Below, piece by piece: positions 43,612 to 55,174 of a stretch of 64,000 bases of DNA. The notes under the pieces were generated by a model. It ran no database searches. It had not been told where the DNA came from and was given only the letters and a program-made list of their open reading frames with translations. Numbering within the stretch: position 1 is the stretch's first letter; every line of letters starts with the position of its first letter. The stretch is taken from NCBI RefSeq assembly GCF_964019625.1, contig NZ_OZ026458.1:806001-870000 (forward strand), given 5' to 3'. Source of the DNA: Spiroplasma endosymbiont of Diplazon laetatorius. Its GTDB lineage: Bacteria > Bacillota_I > Bacilli_A > Mycoplasmatales > Mycoplasmataceae. A program made the position numbers and the translations under genes.

Positions 43612-44040
43612 CTATTCCTCACTTTTATATTGTTCTATTTCTTTTAATAAACTAGATGATACTTTTCTTTTTTCATTATCTGATAAAAATAAAACTGTTT
43701 CTAATTCTTTATAAATACTTTTATTTCCATCATATAATTCAATTTCATATTCTAAAGTTTGAGCGTCCCTAATACCTCTAACTATGTAGCCAACATTTTT
43801 ACTTCTTGCGAACTCTGCAGTTAGTTGATTTTCATTAATCTCAACCACCACATTATCCAAGTGTTTTGTCATTGATTTTATTTTTTCAACTCTTTTTGAT
43901 AAGTCTGGATTACTATCTTTTGAAATATTTTTAGTAACAGTAACTATTACTTCATCAAATAGTTTTGATGCCTTTGTTAAAATATTCAAATGACCATCAT
44001 GAAAGGGATCAAAACTCCCTGGATAAATAGCTCTTTTCAT
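43612..44040 (-). CDS. coaD: Phosphopantetheine adenylyltransferase
   Basis: Encodes 142 residues, slightly shorter than usual. The nucleotidyltransferase motif GSFDPFHDGHL (8-18), the RGIRDAQTLEYEIELYD segment and the C-terminal VSSSLLKEI are present. It makes dephospho-CoA from phosphopantetheine and ATP. The start has an AAAGG site. It is the first gene of coaD-pta-ackA and lies back-to-back with coaX, another CoA gene on the other strand. Confidence 0.95.
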   Translation of the reverse strand: MKRAIYPGSFDPFHDGHLNILTKASKLFDEVIVTVTKNISKDSNPDLSKRVEKIKSMTKHLDNVVVEINENQLTAEFARSKNVGYIVRGIRDAQTLEYEIELYDGNKSIYKELETVLFLSDNEKRKVSSSLLKEIEQYKSEE

Positions 44041-44146
44041 ATTAAACCTTTCTTAATATCTTTATAATTTTATAACCAATTTAGTGAAATTTTTTTATTT
44101 TATAATATTTTATGTAATAAAATAAGTTTAAATGAGGTATAAAAAT

Positions 44147-44884
44147 ATGAAGATACTTTTAGTTGATATAGGAAATACTACAGCAGATTTTCGTATCTGA
44201 AGCAAAGAAGATAATACATTAACAAAAATAATAAGACCAGAAACAAAAGATAACCAATGAAGAAGAAGTACTGTGTTGAGTAAGCACTTTAAAGATAATA
44301 AAATTGATTTTGATAAAATAAGTTATGTGTCAGTTGTTCCTGAATGAAATGATATTATGAGAGCTTTTGCAAGTAATATGAATGTTGAAATCACTAATTT
44401 AAGAAGTGATTTCAACATAGAGAAAGATCTTTTCAAAGTTGATGACATAAATAAACTTGGAGCTGACTTTATATCTAATTATTATGGAGTTAGAGATAAC
44501 TATGACATAGAAAATGGAGCAATAGTTTCTATGGGAACTGCATCAACAATAGCTATAATTGAAAATAGAGAATTTAAAGGAGCAATTATTTGTCCTGGAT
44601 TAAAAAATGCACTTAATTGTTTAATATCAAGTGCTGTTCTTTTACAAAATAACAGCTATGAAAAATCAGATAAGAAATATGGAACAAATACAGTTGATGC
44701 AATAAACATAGGTTCTTTTAATGCACACTATACAATGCTAAGTTCAATGATTAGAAAATTAGGATTTGATTCAGCTGTATTTACTGGTGGTAACTCAATT
44801 GATTTTAAAGAAGATATAAAAAATGATGGTTTCATTTTTGATGAAGAGTTAATTTTCAAAGGACTTATAAAATTTAATAAATAA
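44147..44884 (+). CDS. coaX: Type III pantothenate kinase
   Basis: Encodes 245 residues; TGA codons break it in the standard code. Features: LLVDIGNTTADFRIW with the catalytic Asp, NKLGADFISNYYG (GxD motif), SMGTASTIAII and GAIICPGLKNAL, then FTGGNSIDF. It phosphorylates pantothenate, the first CoA step. The usual Asp before GTAxT reads Ser-Met, and GADR reads GADF, so the active site is somewhat diverged. A TATAAT box at 44101 is its likely -10. It has a GAGGT site. Confidence 0.85.
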
Positions 44885-44910
44885 AAAAAGTCTTTAATAA
44901 GACTTTTTTT
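44884..44910. terminator. Bidirectional terminator between coaX and ldh
   Basis: AAAAAAGTCTT / AAGACTTTTTT stem with a TAAT loop and T runs on both strands. Confidence 0.85.
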
Positions 44911-44914
44911 TAAA

Positions 44915-45868
44915 CTATTTAATTGCTTCTTTTGCAGTGTTAAATACTTCTTTTAATTGTTCACATGATTTGTTAAATAATTCTTGTTCTTCTGATGAAA
45001 TATCTCATTTAATGATTTCTTCAATCCCGTTTTTTCCAATAATACATGGAACACTTGTGTAGATATCTGAGTTTCCGTATTCACCATTTAAGTGAGCACC
45101 AACCATTAACATTACTTTTTCATCTGTTAAGATTGCTTTAACAATTCTTGCTAAACAAGCACCGATTCCGTAGAATGTTGCTCTTTTTTTCTCAATAATT
45201 TTGTAAGCCATGTGAGTAGCTTCGTCTTTAACTTCTTGTAAATCTTTTTCAGTAATTACACCTTCATTTAAGAAGTCTTGAACAGATTTTCCATTAACAG
45301 TTCCTAAGCTTCAAGCAGCAACTGATGAATCTCCGTGTTCTCCTAATAAGTAAGCTTCAACTTCGTGTGGCATTGCCCCTACTTTGTCAGCTAATAATCT
45401 TCTTAGTCTTGATGAGTCTAAAGTTGTTCCTGAAGAAATAACTTTTGAACTATCGTATCCTGTAACTGATTTGTAAACATAAGTTAAAACGTCAACTGGG
45501 TTTGATGCAATAACAGTTATTCCATTAAATCCTGAGTTTTTAATTTGTGTTGCAATATCTTTCATGATTTTTGCATTGTCTGCAACCATTTCTAATCTAG
45601 TTTCACCAGGTTTTTGTGGTCTTCCTGCAGTAATTACGATCAAGTCAGCATCTTTACAATCTGAGTAATCTCCTGCTTTAATTGATGTAAAAGGTTCTGG
45701 TAAGATAGCTTGTGCGTCAGCTATATCCATTTGGTTTCCTTCTGCTGCATCTTTGAATACGTCGATTAATACATATTCTTTTGCAATTCCTTGGTTAACA
45801 GCTGAGTAAACAAAACTTGTTCCTACAGCTCCACAACCAACTAATACTATTTTTTTATCATTTATCAT
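44915..45868 (-). CDS. ldh: L-lactate dehydrogenase
   Basis: Encodes 317 residues. The NAD fold starts VLVGCGAVGTSFVYSA. Substrate and catalytic residues are in place: KPGETRLEM (Arg91), the DSSRLR helix, and GEHGDSS with catalytic His178. The substrate loop Gln/Arg pattern fits lactate rather than malate dehydrogenase (GRPQKPGETR). It regenerates NAD by reducing pyruvate to L-lactate, closing the glycolysis seen in gap and pgk. AGGAG site before ATG; monocistronic. Confidence 0.96.
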
Positions 45869-45961
45869 ATTTTTATCGCTCCTACATATTTATATTAATA
45901 CTAATTCAGTAATTAATCTACTTTAAAATATAGTTTTTATTAAATTGCAAAAAATTTGCAT

Positions 45962-45986
45962 AAAAAAATACCCACAAGTGGGTATT
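45962..45986 (-). terminator. Terminator of rplM-rpsI
   Basis: AATACCCAC / GTGGGTATT stem with a 2-base loop and seven T on the minus strand. Confidence 0.9.
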
Positions 45987-46010
45987 CATATGTACATACG
46001 ATATTGTAAA

Positions 46011-46415
46011 TTAACGTTTTGAGAATTGTGGTGCTCTACGTGCTCCATAAAGTCCGTATTTTTTACGTTCTTTAACACGAGCATCACGTGTTAATAAACC
46101 GTGTCCTCTTAATTCTGGTTTGTAATCTTTTGAAGCTTCTAATAATGCTCTTGCGATTCCTAAACGAGCTGCTCCAGCTTGTCCAGTAAATCCTCCACCT
46201 TTAACAGTGATTTTAATTGAAAAATCTGATTTTGTTCCAGTAGCTTCTAAAGGTTGTTCCATATCTTGTACTAAAGTAGCATATGGGAAAAACTCTAAAG
46301 CTGGTTTTCCATTAACAATAATTCCACCTTGACCAGGAGTTAATATAACTTGAGCAACTGAAGATTTTCTTCTTCCTGTTCCTCTATACATAACAACGTC
46401 TTTTTTTGCTGCCAT
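46011..46415 (-). CDS. rpsI: 30S ribosomal protein S9
   Basis: Encodes 134 residues. Typical start and end: [33 protein letters not shown], and [18 protein letters not shown] whose C-terminal Lys-Arg touches tRNA in the P site. The ATG overlaps the rplM stop by one base, with an AAAGGAG site inside rplM. Confidence 0.98.
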   Translation of the reverse strand: MAAKKDVVMYRGTGRRKSSVAQVILTPGQGGIIVNGKPALEFFPYATLVQDMEQPLEATGTKSDFSIKITVKGGGFTGQAGAARLGIARALLEASKDYKPELRGHGLLTRDARVKERKKYGLYGARRAPQFSKR

Positions 46416-46870
46416 TATTTGTTATCTCCTTTTTTTGTTTGAATTACTAATACTTCTGGATTTTGTGCTTGGTGTGGATGTTCATTACCTGCATATACGT
46501 GTAATGCACGGTATTGATTTCCCCCTTGAACGTTTTTTGGTAACATTAATCTTACTGCTCTTTCAATGATTCTTTCAGGGAATAATTTACGTTGTGTTGC
46601 AACGTTTCTTGATTTTAATCCCCCTGGGTGCATTGAGTGGTGGTAGTAGTTTTTATCATTTTCTTTTTTTCCTGATAAAATTACTTTTTCTGCATTAATT
46701 ACGATTACGTGATCTCCATTATTAATATGAGGTGTAAATGTTGGTTTATTTTTTCCTCTTAGTACCATAGCAATTTGAGTAGATAATCTACCTAAAGTTG
46801 CTCCAGTAGCGTCAACTACGTATCATTTTTTAGCAATATCTGCCGTTTTAATTAGTGTAGTTTGTTTCAT
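46415..46870 (-). CDS. rplM: 50S ribosomal protein L13
   Basis: Encodes 151 residues. Landmarks are [19 protein letters not shown] at the start, [23 protein letters not shown] and [21 protein letters not shown]13 is an early assembly protein of the large subunit and, in Bacilli, represses its own operon. The AAGGAG site is partly inside a leader hairpin. It heads the rplM-rpsI operon. Confidence 0.98.
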
Positions 46871-46882
46871 GTGCTTGTTCTC

Positions 46883-46910
46883 CTTACCTTCCGGGGCTCA
46901 TGAGTAAGCA
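46883..46910 (-). promoter_or_regulatory. L13-type leader hairpin
   Basis: On the minus strand CTTAC pairs with GTAAG around a G/C-rich core (GAGCCCCGGAAG). The 3' arm overlaps the AAGGAG ribosome site of rplM. Position, size and overlap fit the L13 leader of Bacilli. Confidence 0.55.
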
Positions 46911-46915
46911 AATAT

Positions 46916-46943
46916 ATTATACATTATTTCTTAAAACTGATAA
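46916..46943 (-). promoter_or_regulatory. Promoter of rplM-rpsI
   Basis: TTATCA (46938-46943) and TATAAT (46916-46921), 16-base spacer, just before the leader hairpin. Confidence 0.6.
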
Positions 46944-46963
46944 ATAAAATTAGTACAAAATAT

Positions 46964-47006
46964 AAAAAACCTAAATTTAATCACCGAAAAAGTTTTTAAA
47001 TTTAGG
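46964..47006 (-). terminator. Terminator of the lipoprotein-permease operon
   Basis: An 11-bp stem CCTAAATTTAA / TTAAATTTAGG with a 15-base loop and T run on the minus strand. Confidence 0.75.
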
Positions 47007-47033
47007 TTATTTTAATTTTTTTAAATAAATGGC

Positions 47034-48083
47034 TTATCCGAAATAACTAAAAGTTAATTCAATCCCATTTTCATCTTTTAAATAATGGGCTTTTTTATCG
47101 TATTCACCATTTTGGTCCGTTGGTAAGTCCGGTATTTCATTACTCTCACCATAAGGTTTTAAACTAAACATCATTTTATATTTATTTACTTGTCCATCAA
47201 TTGGTATTGCTTTAAAATTATCTAAATCAAGATCATTTACAAACAATGCTCAATATATAGAGTTTGTAAGATTTTCAATGATAAATTGCATTAAAACAGT
47301 ATATTGGTCTTTACCACTAAGAGTCCCTAACTCAGTTTTTGGCTTATCCAATCCGTTTGATGCTTTTACCATTTGTTGAATTGTCATTGGATACTCATCA
47401 TTATTAGAAGGAGTAAACTTTTCAATGTTATAACTAACATCCAAAGAACCATAATAACCTGTTGGTCTTTCATCTGGTATTTTGTCATTAATTTTTATAG
47501 TTACTCCATTTAAATCTTGGTTGTATATATAGTTTTCAGCTTTTGTAAGTTCGTTACCAACCCTTGATAACTGAGGAATCATGTCCATATTATAAAACAT
47601 TAGACCCATCATAATTGTTCTTGGTCTATGATCATAAACGTTTCCTATATTGGTTACTTTGAAAACATCTTGTAAATAAAGTGAGTTTGTTATTTTTATT
47701 GATGCTGTTATTTTATCTTTTTCATTATTTTTATTTGTTATTACAAATTTATAATTAGCATTTCTAAATATATCTGTAGTTTTTAAGTCATATTCAATTC
47801 CATTTTTAAAAAGTTGAATATTTAAATCATCTCTTTCATAACCAGAGTTTTTTAAACTTGATAATATTTGGTTTAGTAACTCATCAGTATAAAATATTTT
47901 TTCAGTATCTATGTTGTCCAAGTTTACATTCTCAAAACCCTCTTTAATGACCGGCATTATAGGTTCTGGTCTTCAAATATTATCTCAATAATTTCCACCA
48001 CAAGAAACAACAGATAAAGTTGCTGTTGGTATTATTGCGAACATAGAAAAACTAGCTAACATTTTTTTATATAATTTATTCAT
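47034..48083 (-). CDS. Lipoprotein, partner of giant permease 1
   Basis: Encodes 349 residues. The signal MNKLYKKMLASFSMFAIIP ends in a lipobox TLSVVSC, so the protein is anchored by a lipid on the outer face of the membrane. The mature part has no known domain; it includes polar and strand-rich segments (GVTIKINDKIPDERPTGYY). It starts 5 bp after the stop of giant permease 1, and its GGAGG site lies inside that gene's end. It is probably an accessory or substrate-binding protein of that permease. Confidence 0.75.
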
Positions 48084-48087
48084 TTTT

Positions 48088-51000
48088 CTATCCTCCTTGA
48101 ACAGCTAGTAGCATACTAACTTTTTTAAGTGATATTCAACTTAATGTATTACTTACTGTATATAACAGTCAAGTTCCTAAAATACCAGGAACTATATATC
48201 AAATTTTAAACACTAATGGTAATACCATTATTGGAGTTGCTAAGTGTATTCCAAGCATAATTATTGCTCAAGCTAATGCAACACCAATTATAGAACTTAT
48301 TATTGCTACAGGAACATATATACCTATAAATAATTTACTTATATATGATTCTTTGTAACCAAGTATCTTCATTACTGCAATTATTTTTGCATTTTCTGAT
48401 ATAACCAAGTTAATTGTTAATAATATAATTATTGCACTTAAGAAAATGGTTACAAAAACTACAAAGTATATTATCAAGTTGGCAGTTGTGTTGATTCTTG
48501 TCATAACTTTTAAAGCTTCTTCAATTTGCATTGCTTTGTTAATAGAGCTATTTGAATATCCAGGATATGAAGTTGTTGTGTCACTTCCTCCGTTTAAACC
48601 AATCATAGAATAATCTCCATATTTTTGGTTTGTTGAAACCCCTTTTGAAATATCTGTAAACGATTCATCAAACGAGCTTTTATAATTGAATAAAGGATAT
48701 TCAGACTCAAATAAGGTCATGTATATTTCATTTCCTTCTTCTTTTGTTCAATTTTCAAAATTAGCAAATAATTCTTTATTACTTAAACTTGATTTACTGT
48801 TTAAATTATTTAAGTAACTTTTTAGTTTTTGAATTTCTTTTTCTGATGAATTAGGATTTGATCATTCTTTCATAAATAATCTAAATAAAAGTTCTTTAGA
48901 TTCATTATATTTAGAAATCTCTTCTGCTAAATCATTATTTATTCAAGCTTTATTATCACCATATTGATTTACCACTCCTGCAACTGTATATTCAAAATCT
49001 ACAGTTGAATTAGTTGTAGCTACATCACCTTTTGCGATGGCTTTTGACATTTCTGTTGCACCAACCAAACTAGAACTAGTTATATCAATTTTTGATTTAT
49101 AAACTCTATTATCTTCGTTTGGATTTATTTTTGAGTTTTTTCAACCATTTCCATTATCTTTCATCATTGAAGATGAATAGAAGTTTGATGCACTAGTGTA
49201 GTCATCTTTTTCATTTTTAGCACTTAGCCCATTAGTATCTCAAGTTTTAATATTTAAAGGTTCATTTCCATAAGAAAGTTCGTTAATTATGTGTGTCATA
49301 TTAACTTTATCTCCAGGTTTTAGATTTAATCTTTTTGCAAGAGATTGATTTATTAAAATTAAATTTTCTGATTCAAATAAATTATTTTTAAGATCTTTCC
49401 CTTTAGAATCTTTAACAATTTGTGTTTTGTTATCTTCTTTTATTCCATAAATTTTTAGACTTTGATCATTTGTGTATGCATTTAAGAAAATTCCAATATC
49501 TTCTTTTTCTTTATTATATGGAATTAAGCCAAAAGTAGTATTAAAATTACCATCTTCTTTTTGATATTCTCTTTCTATAATTGTTTTTATCATAGAAGGA
49601 GATTGACTATAAATTCCTTGTAAAAAGGCTTGTTGAAGGTTATTGAACATAAATGCCATAATTCAGTTATAAATAGGAACCATGACAGTAACTCTTGATT
49701 GAGTTCAATCTTCGTTTTCATCTCTATATTCATATAAAGATTTTTCCATTGGTTCATCACCATTTATTTTCCCAGAGTTAGCAATTCTAACTGTAGGAGG
49801 ACTATAACCAGAACCCGGAACAAAAACTTTTCTAAAATCTTCATGAGATATCATTGGTTTTCCATCCTTAACAGAACCACCAGTAATACTCAAAGTGTTT
49901 TTATTGTTAGGTAAGTAGTAACCTTCTCTAGCTATGGCATCTTGGATACCGACACTATCTCTGTATTTTAAGTAAAATTGTCTTAATTTTTCTAACTCAT
50001 CTATATATTCGTTTGATTTAGAATTACTAGAAATTACACTAAGCATTTGTTGTTTATTTCAATATTTATCTAGACCATAGTTTTTTAAATCAGGTCATAA
50101 ATTAAAAATCACTGTTTTATAGTAATTATTTTTTGTTGGTATATCATTAATTTCACCTAAATCTAAATATAAATCTTTATTTTTAAGATAATTCATATCT
50201 ATTGATTTGTATGTCATATCATTTAAAGCACCAACATCAGTAGAAGGATTATATATTTTTTGAGAAACATTGTTTTGTAAATACATGTTTCAAATATTTG
50301 TAGCAGAATCATTTATATCCAATTTATCTACGTCACTATAAGGATTATAAGTTTTATAAAAACTTGTTGGTGAATTGTAAATTGGACTTTGATATTCTAT
50401 TTGATTGTTATAACCTTCTTTGATATATGTAGATTTTTTATTATCTGCAAGAACACTAGGCATTATAGCACCTATTGAAATAAGTGTTGAAGAAACAAGC
50501 ATTACAGAGAAAACAGAAACCAGTTTTAAGATAGAACCAGATAATATAGCCCCTCTGAAACGATTATTAAATTTTTTACTTCTAGCTAAAATGCTTTTAA
50601 CAGCTAATTTGAACTTGTTTGTAGAACTTCTACTTTCGAAGTTGATCATTTGTAACGGTGTGAATTTATTAAACATATAGAAGTATGTTATCAATGTAAT
50701 TATTTCTAAAAGAATAAACATACCAAATATTGTAATTAACATTGATTCTCAAGATATCTCAAAAGCTTTCAATTTAAAAGAGAAAAAGTTTGAGAAAATT
50801 GAAATTACCATTTCTTGCATAACCATTCCTAAAATGTAACCAGCAAAACCACCAATTACAGATATAAACAATGGATATAAACCATTTGATCATATTAACT
50901 GAGATTTTTTATATCCAAGAGATAATAAAACTCCTGATTGACCAAATGATTTTTTAATTTGGTTATTTAGCATTATAACTAACATTACAATACCAATAAT

Positions 51001-52215
51001 TATTGTAACCAACATAACTATATAACTAAATAATTTATAACCTTTTATTGTTGAACCAAGCATAGTTGTTCTTGCATAAAAAGGATATCTTGCATCCCCT
51101 CTTTGCAAGGCAATAGGAACACTTTTATTCAAAGTATTTTCATAACCTGCATATAGGGAAATCTCTCCAGCTTTTTCTAAATTAGTTAAATATTCATTTA
51201 TCATTTCTGTAGAGTTTTTGATATTTTGTCTAGATTTAAACTTGGCAACAAATGAAACTTCCTTATCAAGACTAGATGTTGAAGATATTACTTCATTATT
51301 TTTAAGTTCACTGTCTGTATATCAAATCTTTTGCGTCTCTGGATTATCTATTTTGAAAATATTTTCTGGATAAATACTTTCATAATAAACATTTTTAAGA
51401 CCAAGGTTAGAAGGATCAATGTAAATTAATCCTTCTTGTTTTGTATTTGGTAGTGGTTTTGTTTCATCAATTACTGGAGTTGAAAAATCAGCAGTTGAAC
51501 CAAAACCAACAACTTGAAATCATTGTTTTGAAGAATATTTTGTATTTCCAATTCATGAGTTTATATCTATATTTTTATATAATGATAGGTCGACTTTTTT
51601 AGTCTCACTATCTTCAACACGAATTGAACCACCATATTCATCATCTTTAATCCTAATGATATCATTTATTTTAATATTATTAGCTTTTGCAAATTCTTCA
51701 TTAACATAAACTCATTTTTTTGTATTTATGTTTGTGGCTTGTGTGTATTGTTTTCATAATTCGATACTCATACCTTTATTAACAACAAATTTATCTACTT
51801 TTTGATCTGGATTTAAAGCAAAAACTTTTAAAGTTTTTTCACTTGATAAATTTGATATACGAGATTCTACTCTATCAAAATCAAATGCTAAATCTGTATC
51901 AAATAATTTATTTTGTAAATATGTTATTACCATATTGTCTCTAACATCAGAATCAGATATATTTTTACTAAATAAATCTTTTTCAAAGTCTTTGACATAT
52001 GAGGATTTTGATAAATCAATTATGAAATCATGGATGTTACTATTTTTTTCAGAAATAAAATTTTCATACGACTTTTCTATTCTACTTGTTGAAGAATAGG
52101 AAAGTGTAAAAACAAAAGAAGTTAAAAACACTAGAACAATTATAGTGATTAATTGTATTTTATTTCTTAATAAGTTTTTAAATGCATTTTTAAAAAATGG
52201 CTTTTGGTTTTTCAT
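48088..52215 (-). CDS. Giant FtsX/MacB-type ABC permease, 1375 residues (copy 1)
   Basis: A single frame runs through many TGA(Trp) codons. An N-terminal helix (about 18-40) is followed by a large extracellular region. FtsX-type four-helix units follow: MLVTIIIGIVMLVIML with SFGQSGVLLSLGYKKSQL in the middle, and VTIFLSAIIILLTINL with IAVMKILGYKESYISKLF at the C-terminus. The repeated LGYKxS loop is the ATPase-coupling helix of FtsX permeases. No ATPase gene is next to it. It is paralogous to the gene at 55175-59650 (for example SFYKTYNP in both). Function may be lipoprotein or lipid export. Confidence 0.82.
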
Positions 52216-52221
52216 TTACTT

Positions 52222-54237
52222 TTAAGCTTGTTTTATTTCAAGTTTCATTGTAGTAAATCCATTCACTTTTATTGCAATTGTGTCTGTAGTTTTAGGTATA
52301 ATCCCACCTTTAAATGAAGGAGTCATTTTTAAAGTGTATGTACCATCACCATTTTCAACAACTTCTGTTTTAGTTACTTTGTTACCTATAGCTTCTGCAG
52401 TTACATTGTAATTTGAACCAGCAACTTTATCAGATAAAGTAAATTGTAAACTTGTTTCTTTATTGTTTTCAATAGCAAGATTGTTTTCTATACCATTTAC
52501 TTTTTGTTTTACTTGAATAATGTCGTGACCTTGGTAAAAGTTACCTGAAGTTGAACCACCTATTGTGAAATAACCCATTCCTGATGAGTATTTTTCTTCA
52601 AGTTTTTTGTTTTCTTCATATTTAGAAAGATCTCCTGATCCAGTTCCTATAGCAACCATTCCTTTTGCACATATATATCCTTGGAATGCAGCTCCATCAT
52701 GACCATATAATATATCTGATCCAGGTAAAACATCAAATTTAAAATCAATTGGTTTTTGATTAGCATCTTTTGTATTGAAAATAATATTTGTAAACTCTAT
52801 AAAATGAGATAGAGATACTTTATTTTTAAATTCTTGTGTTAATTGGTTATAAACTTCAGTTTTCGCTTTAATTTGACCAACCTTAGTTTTATCATCAAAG
52901 TTATGTACATCAATTTCAACTTTTCCATTTGATGGTAAAGCTTCAAATAATGTTATTCTATCTTCTTGAACTATTTTTTGTGTAAATTCAACTTTCACAT
53001 TTGGTTTGAATATTCCACCAAGTTCTGGCATACCATTTATTTTAAATGTAGTTGCTGAAACTGTTGATTTTGACATTATTTCTTTTCCACCAGCACCTAA
53101 ATTTTTAACTAAGTTATTTTTAATGTATTCTAGTTGTTTATTTTTAGCACCAATTTGCTCAAATATTATAGCAGCAAGAGACATTGAGTCATCTTTTTTA
53201 TTAAGTACATCTTGTAAACTATTAAATGCACCTTTAAATAATCTGATTTCTCCAAGATCTCTATTAACAAAATAATCGCTAGGATCTATACCTTGATTTA
53301 ATGTAACCAAGTTAGAACCTTTAACTGTTTTACTGTTTTCTGATGCAGATATTTGGTAAAGAGCTCCAATACCATTGTTACCAGAATCAATTTCTTCAAT
53401 TTTTAAATCTTCAGCATTTAATTTAACACCATTCATTTCACTAAAACCATTAATTACTGATTCTTCTGTTATTTGGAAACCATCGTCCCCTATAGCAATA
53501 TTTGGGTCAATATAACCATCAGTCATATTACCCGCCATTACATTAAGCACTAAGTTATCTTGAGCTAAATCAAAAACACTTAAAGTAATTTTGATATTTA
53601 CATCCACAGTTTGTCCGTTTTCAGACTTAACTGTTAAAACAAGATTTTCTATTTCTTTATTATTTGCAGTAATTTTAATTCTATGATTTGCTGAATCAAT
53701 TTCAGCTTCTGCATATCCTTGGTTGTTAAAAGTAAGACTTGAAGGTTTTTTATCTTCACTCAATGAGTCTCAATTTGTAACTGTTATGTAGTTGAATTTA
53801 GAAGTTTCCATTTCAATTGAAGTTTTATCTAATTTGAAAGAATCTTCTTGCTGAATTTCTTTTATAGTTACAGTTATAACTTCTTTGTATCCGATGCCAG
53901 ACTCAACAGTAACTTTTACAGTTGATGGCTTAGCATTTGCTAATGGACTTATTGTGATTTCTCCATTTAAACCGATTGTAGCTTGTACAATACCGTCTGT
54001 GTCGTAAGTAAATTTACTTGGTTTAGATTTTGTATTTAATATTTCTCAGTTTGATATTTTAATTGATCCAGGATTTTTTGTATCAATTTCAATGTTGTTT
54101 TTTTCAAGTTTGAAGTTAGCATTTGGCAGATTTTCTCCCCCGTTTTCGCTTCCTCCTTTATCCCCACAAGCTACAACAACAGCTGCAGGTGAAGCAACTA
54201 AAGTAGCAGTTGCTAAAAGTGTCAATAATTTTTTCAT
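52222..54237 (-). CDS. Lipoprotein with two beta-sandwich repeats
   Basis: Encodes 671 residues. The leader MKKLLTLLATATLVASPAAV ends in lipobox VVVAC. Two repeats of about 85 residues follow (starting NFKLEKNNIEIDTKN and SFKLDKTSIEMETSK), each with an SNW/TNW mark, like bacterial Ig-type domains. The remaining 400 residues have no known domain. The stop is 6 bp before giant permease 1, which lacks its own ribosome site, so they are co-translated. The start has an AGGAGAA site; a TTCACA-17-TTATAA promoter may precede it near 54270. Confidence 0.8.
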
Positions 54238-54371
54238 TTTCCTATTTCTCCTATTTAATTTATTTTTTGTGTTATAAAAATTACTCTAAGTTTGTGTGAA
54301 AACTTATTTGAGTACAATAAAAATTTTATATTTCGATATTTAAACTAAAAAACTAGTTTATAAAAAATAAA

Positions 54372-55070
54372 TTAAATTAGAGGTGGAGTTGTTGCCTTTT
54401 TAGTTTCTTTTAGGAAAGAAGATATTTTTTTATTGAAATTCATGTCATTTTCAATATTTTTTGATGTTAAAAATATTTCTATTTCATCATTAAGTTCATT
54501 CATGCAAACTGATTGATCAAAGTTAGAAACATTTAAAAATATAGTACTAAAGTAAATTTGCTCCATTAAGAAATTTACTTCTAATTCTGGATTTTCTACT
54601 CACTCTATTTTAATAATAAATTTATATACGAAAAATAATGTTATAAGAGCAATAGCTAAAAGAACACTAAAAGAAGCAAAAACTAAAACAACAATGTTAT
54701 ATTCTAACTCTCTTCCTTCTGCTGTGAAGAAATTATAAAGATAAAGAGCTACAAAAGGTAGAGTTAATAAAGCTAATTTACACACAAAAGATAAATGATC
54801 TTTTTTTATCATTCATTTTAGATTTTTAGTATTATTTAAATTTAATTTAATGTAATGAACAAATTTAGTAAATTCTATTATTGTAACCAATAACAAAATA
54901 AACATGAATAAAGTATTAAGTCAAACGTTTAAATGTTCAAAAATAGCATTTATTTTTGCACTTATAAAAACGCCATAATTAGAAACAGTAAGCAAGTAAA
55001 AATGAAGTATTATAGAAAATACTGTAACGCTTATTAAAATCTTTTTGCTAGCAGCTTTAATCTTTAACAT
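54372..55070 (-). CDS. Four-helix membrane protein, unknown function
   Basis: Encodes 232 residues. Helices at about 11-32, 46-68, 87-107 and 118-148, then a cytoplasmic or outer tail of 85 residues ending KKATTPPLI. The ATG at 55070 follows an AAGGATG site; another ATG five bases upstream is out of frame. It lies between the two permease units and does not resemble known transporters. Confidence 0.65.
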
Positions 55071-55137
55071 TTCATTACATCCTTTTGATTGATTATACAA
55101 ACTTTAAAATAAATTACAAGTTTTTGATTTTAAACAC

Positions 55138-55166
55138 AAAAAAACACTCCTTTAAGGAATGTTTTT
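55138..55166 (-). terminator. Terminator of giant permease 2
   Basis: AAAACATTCCTT / AAGGAGTGTTTT stem on the minus strand, ending in a T run. Confidence 0.8.
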
Positions 55167-55174
55167 AAAACCAA

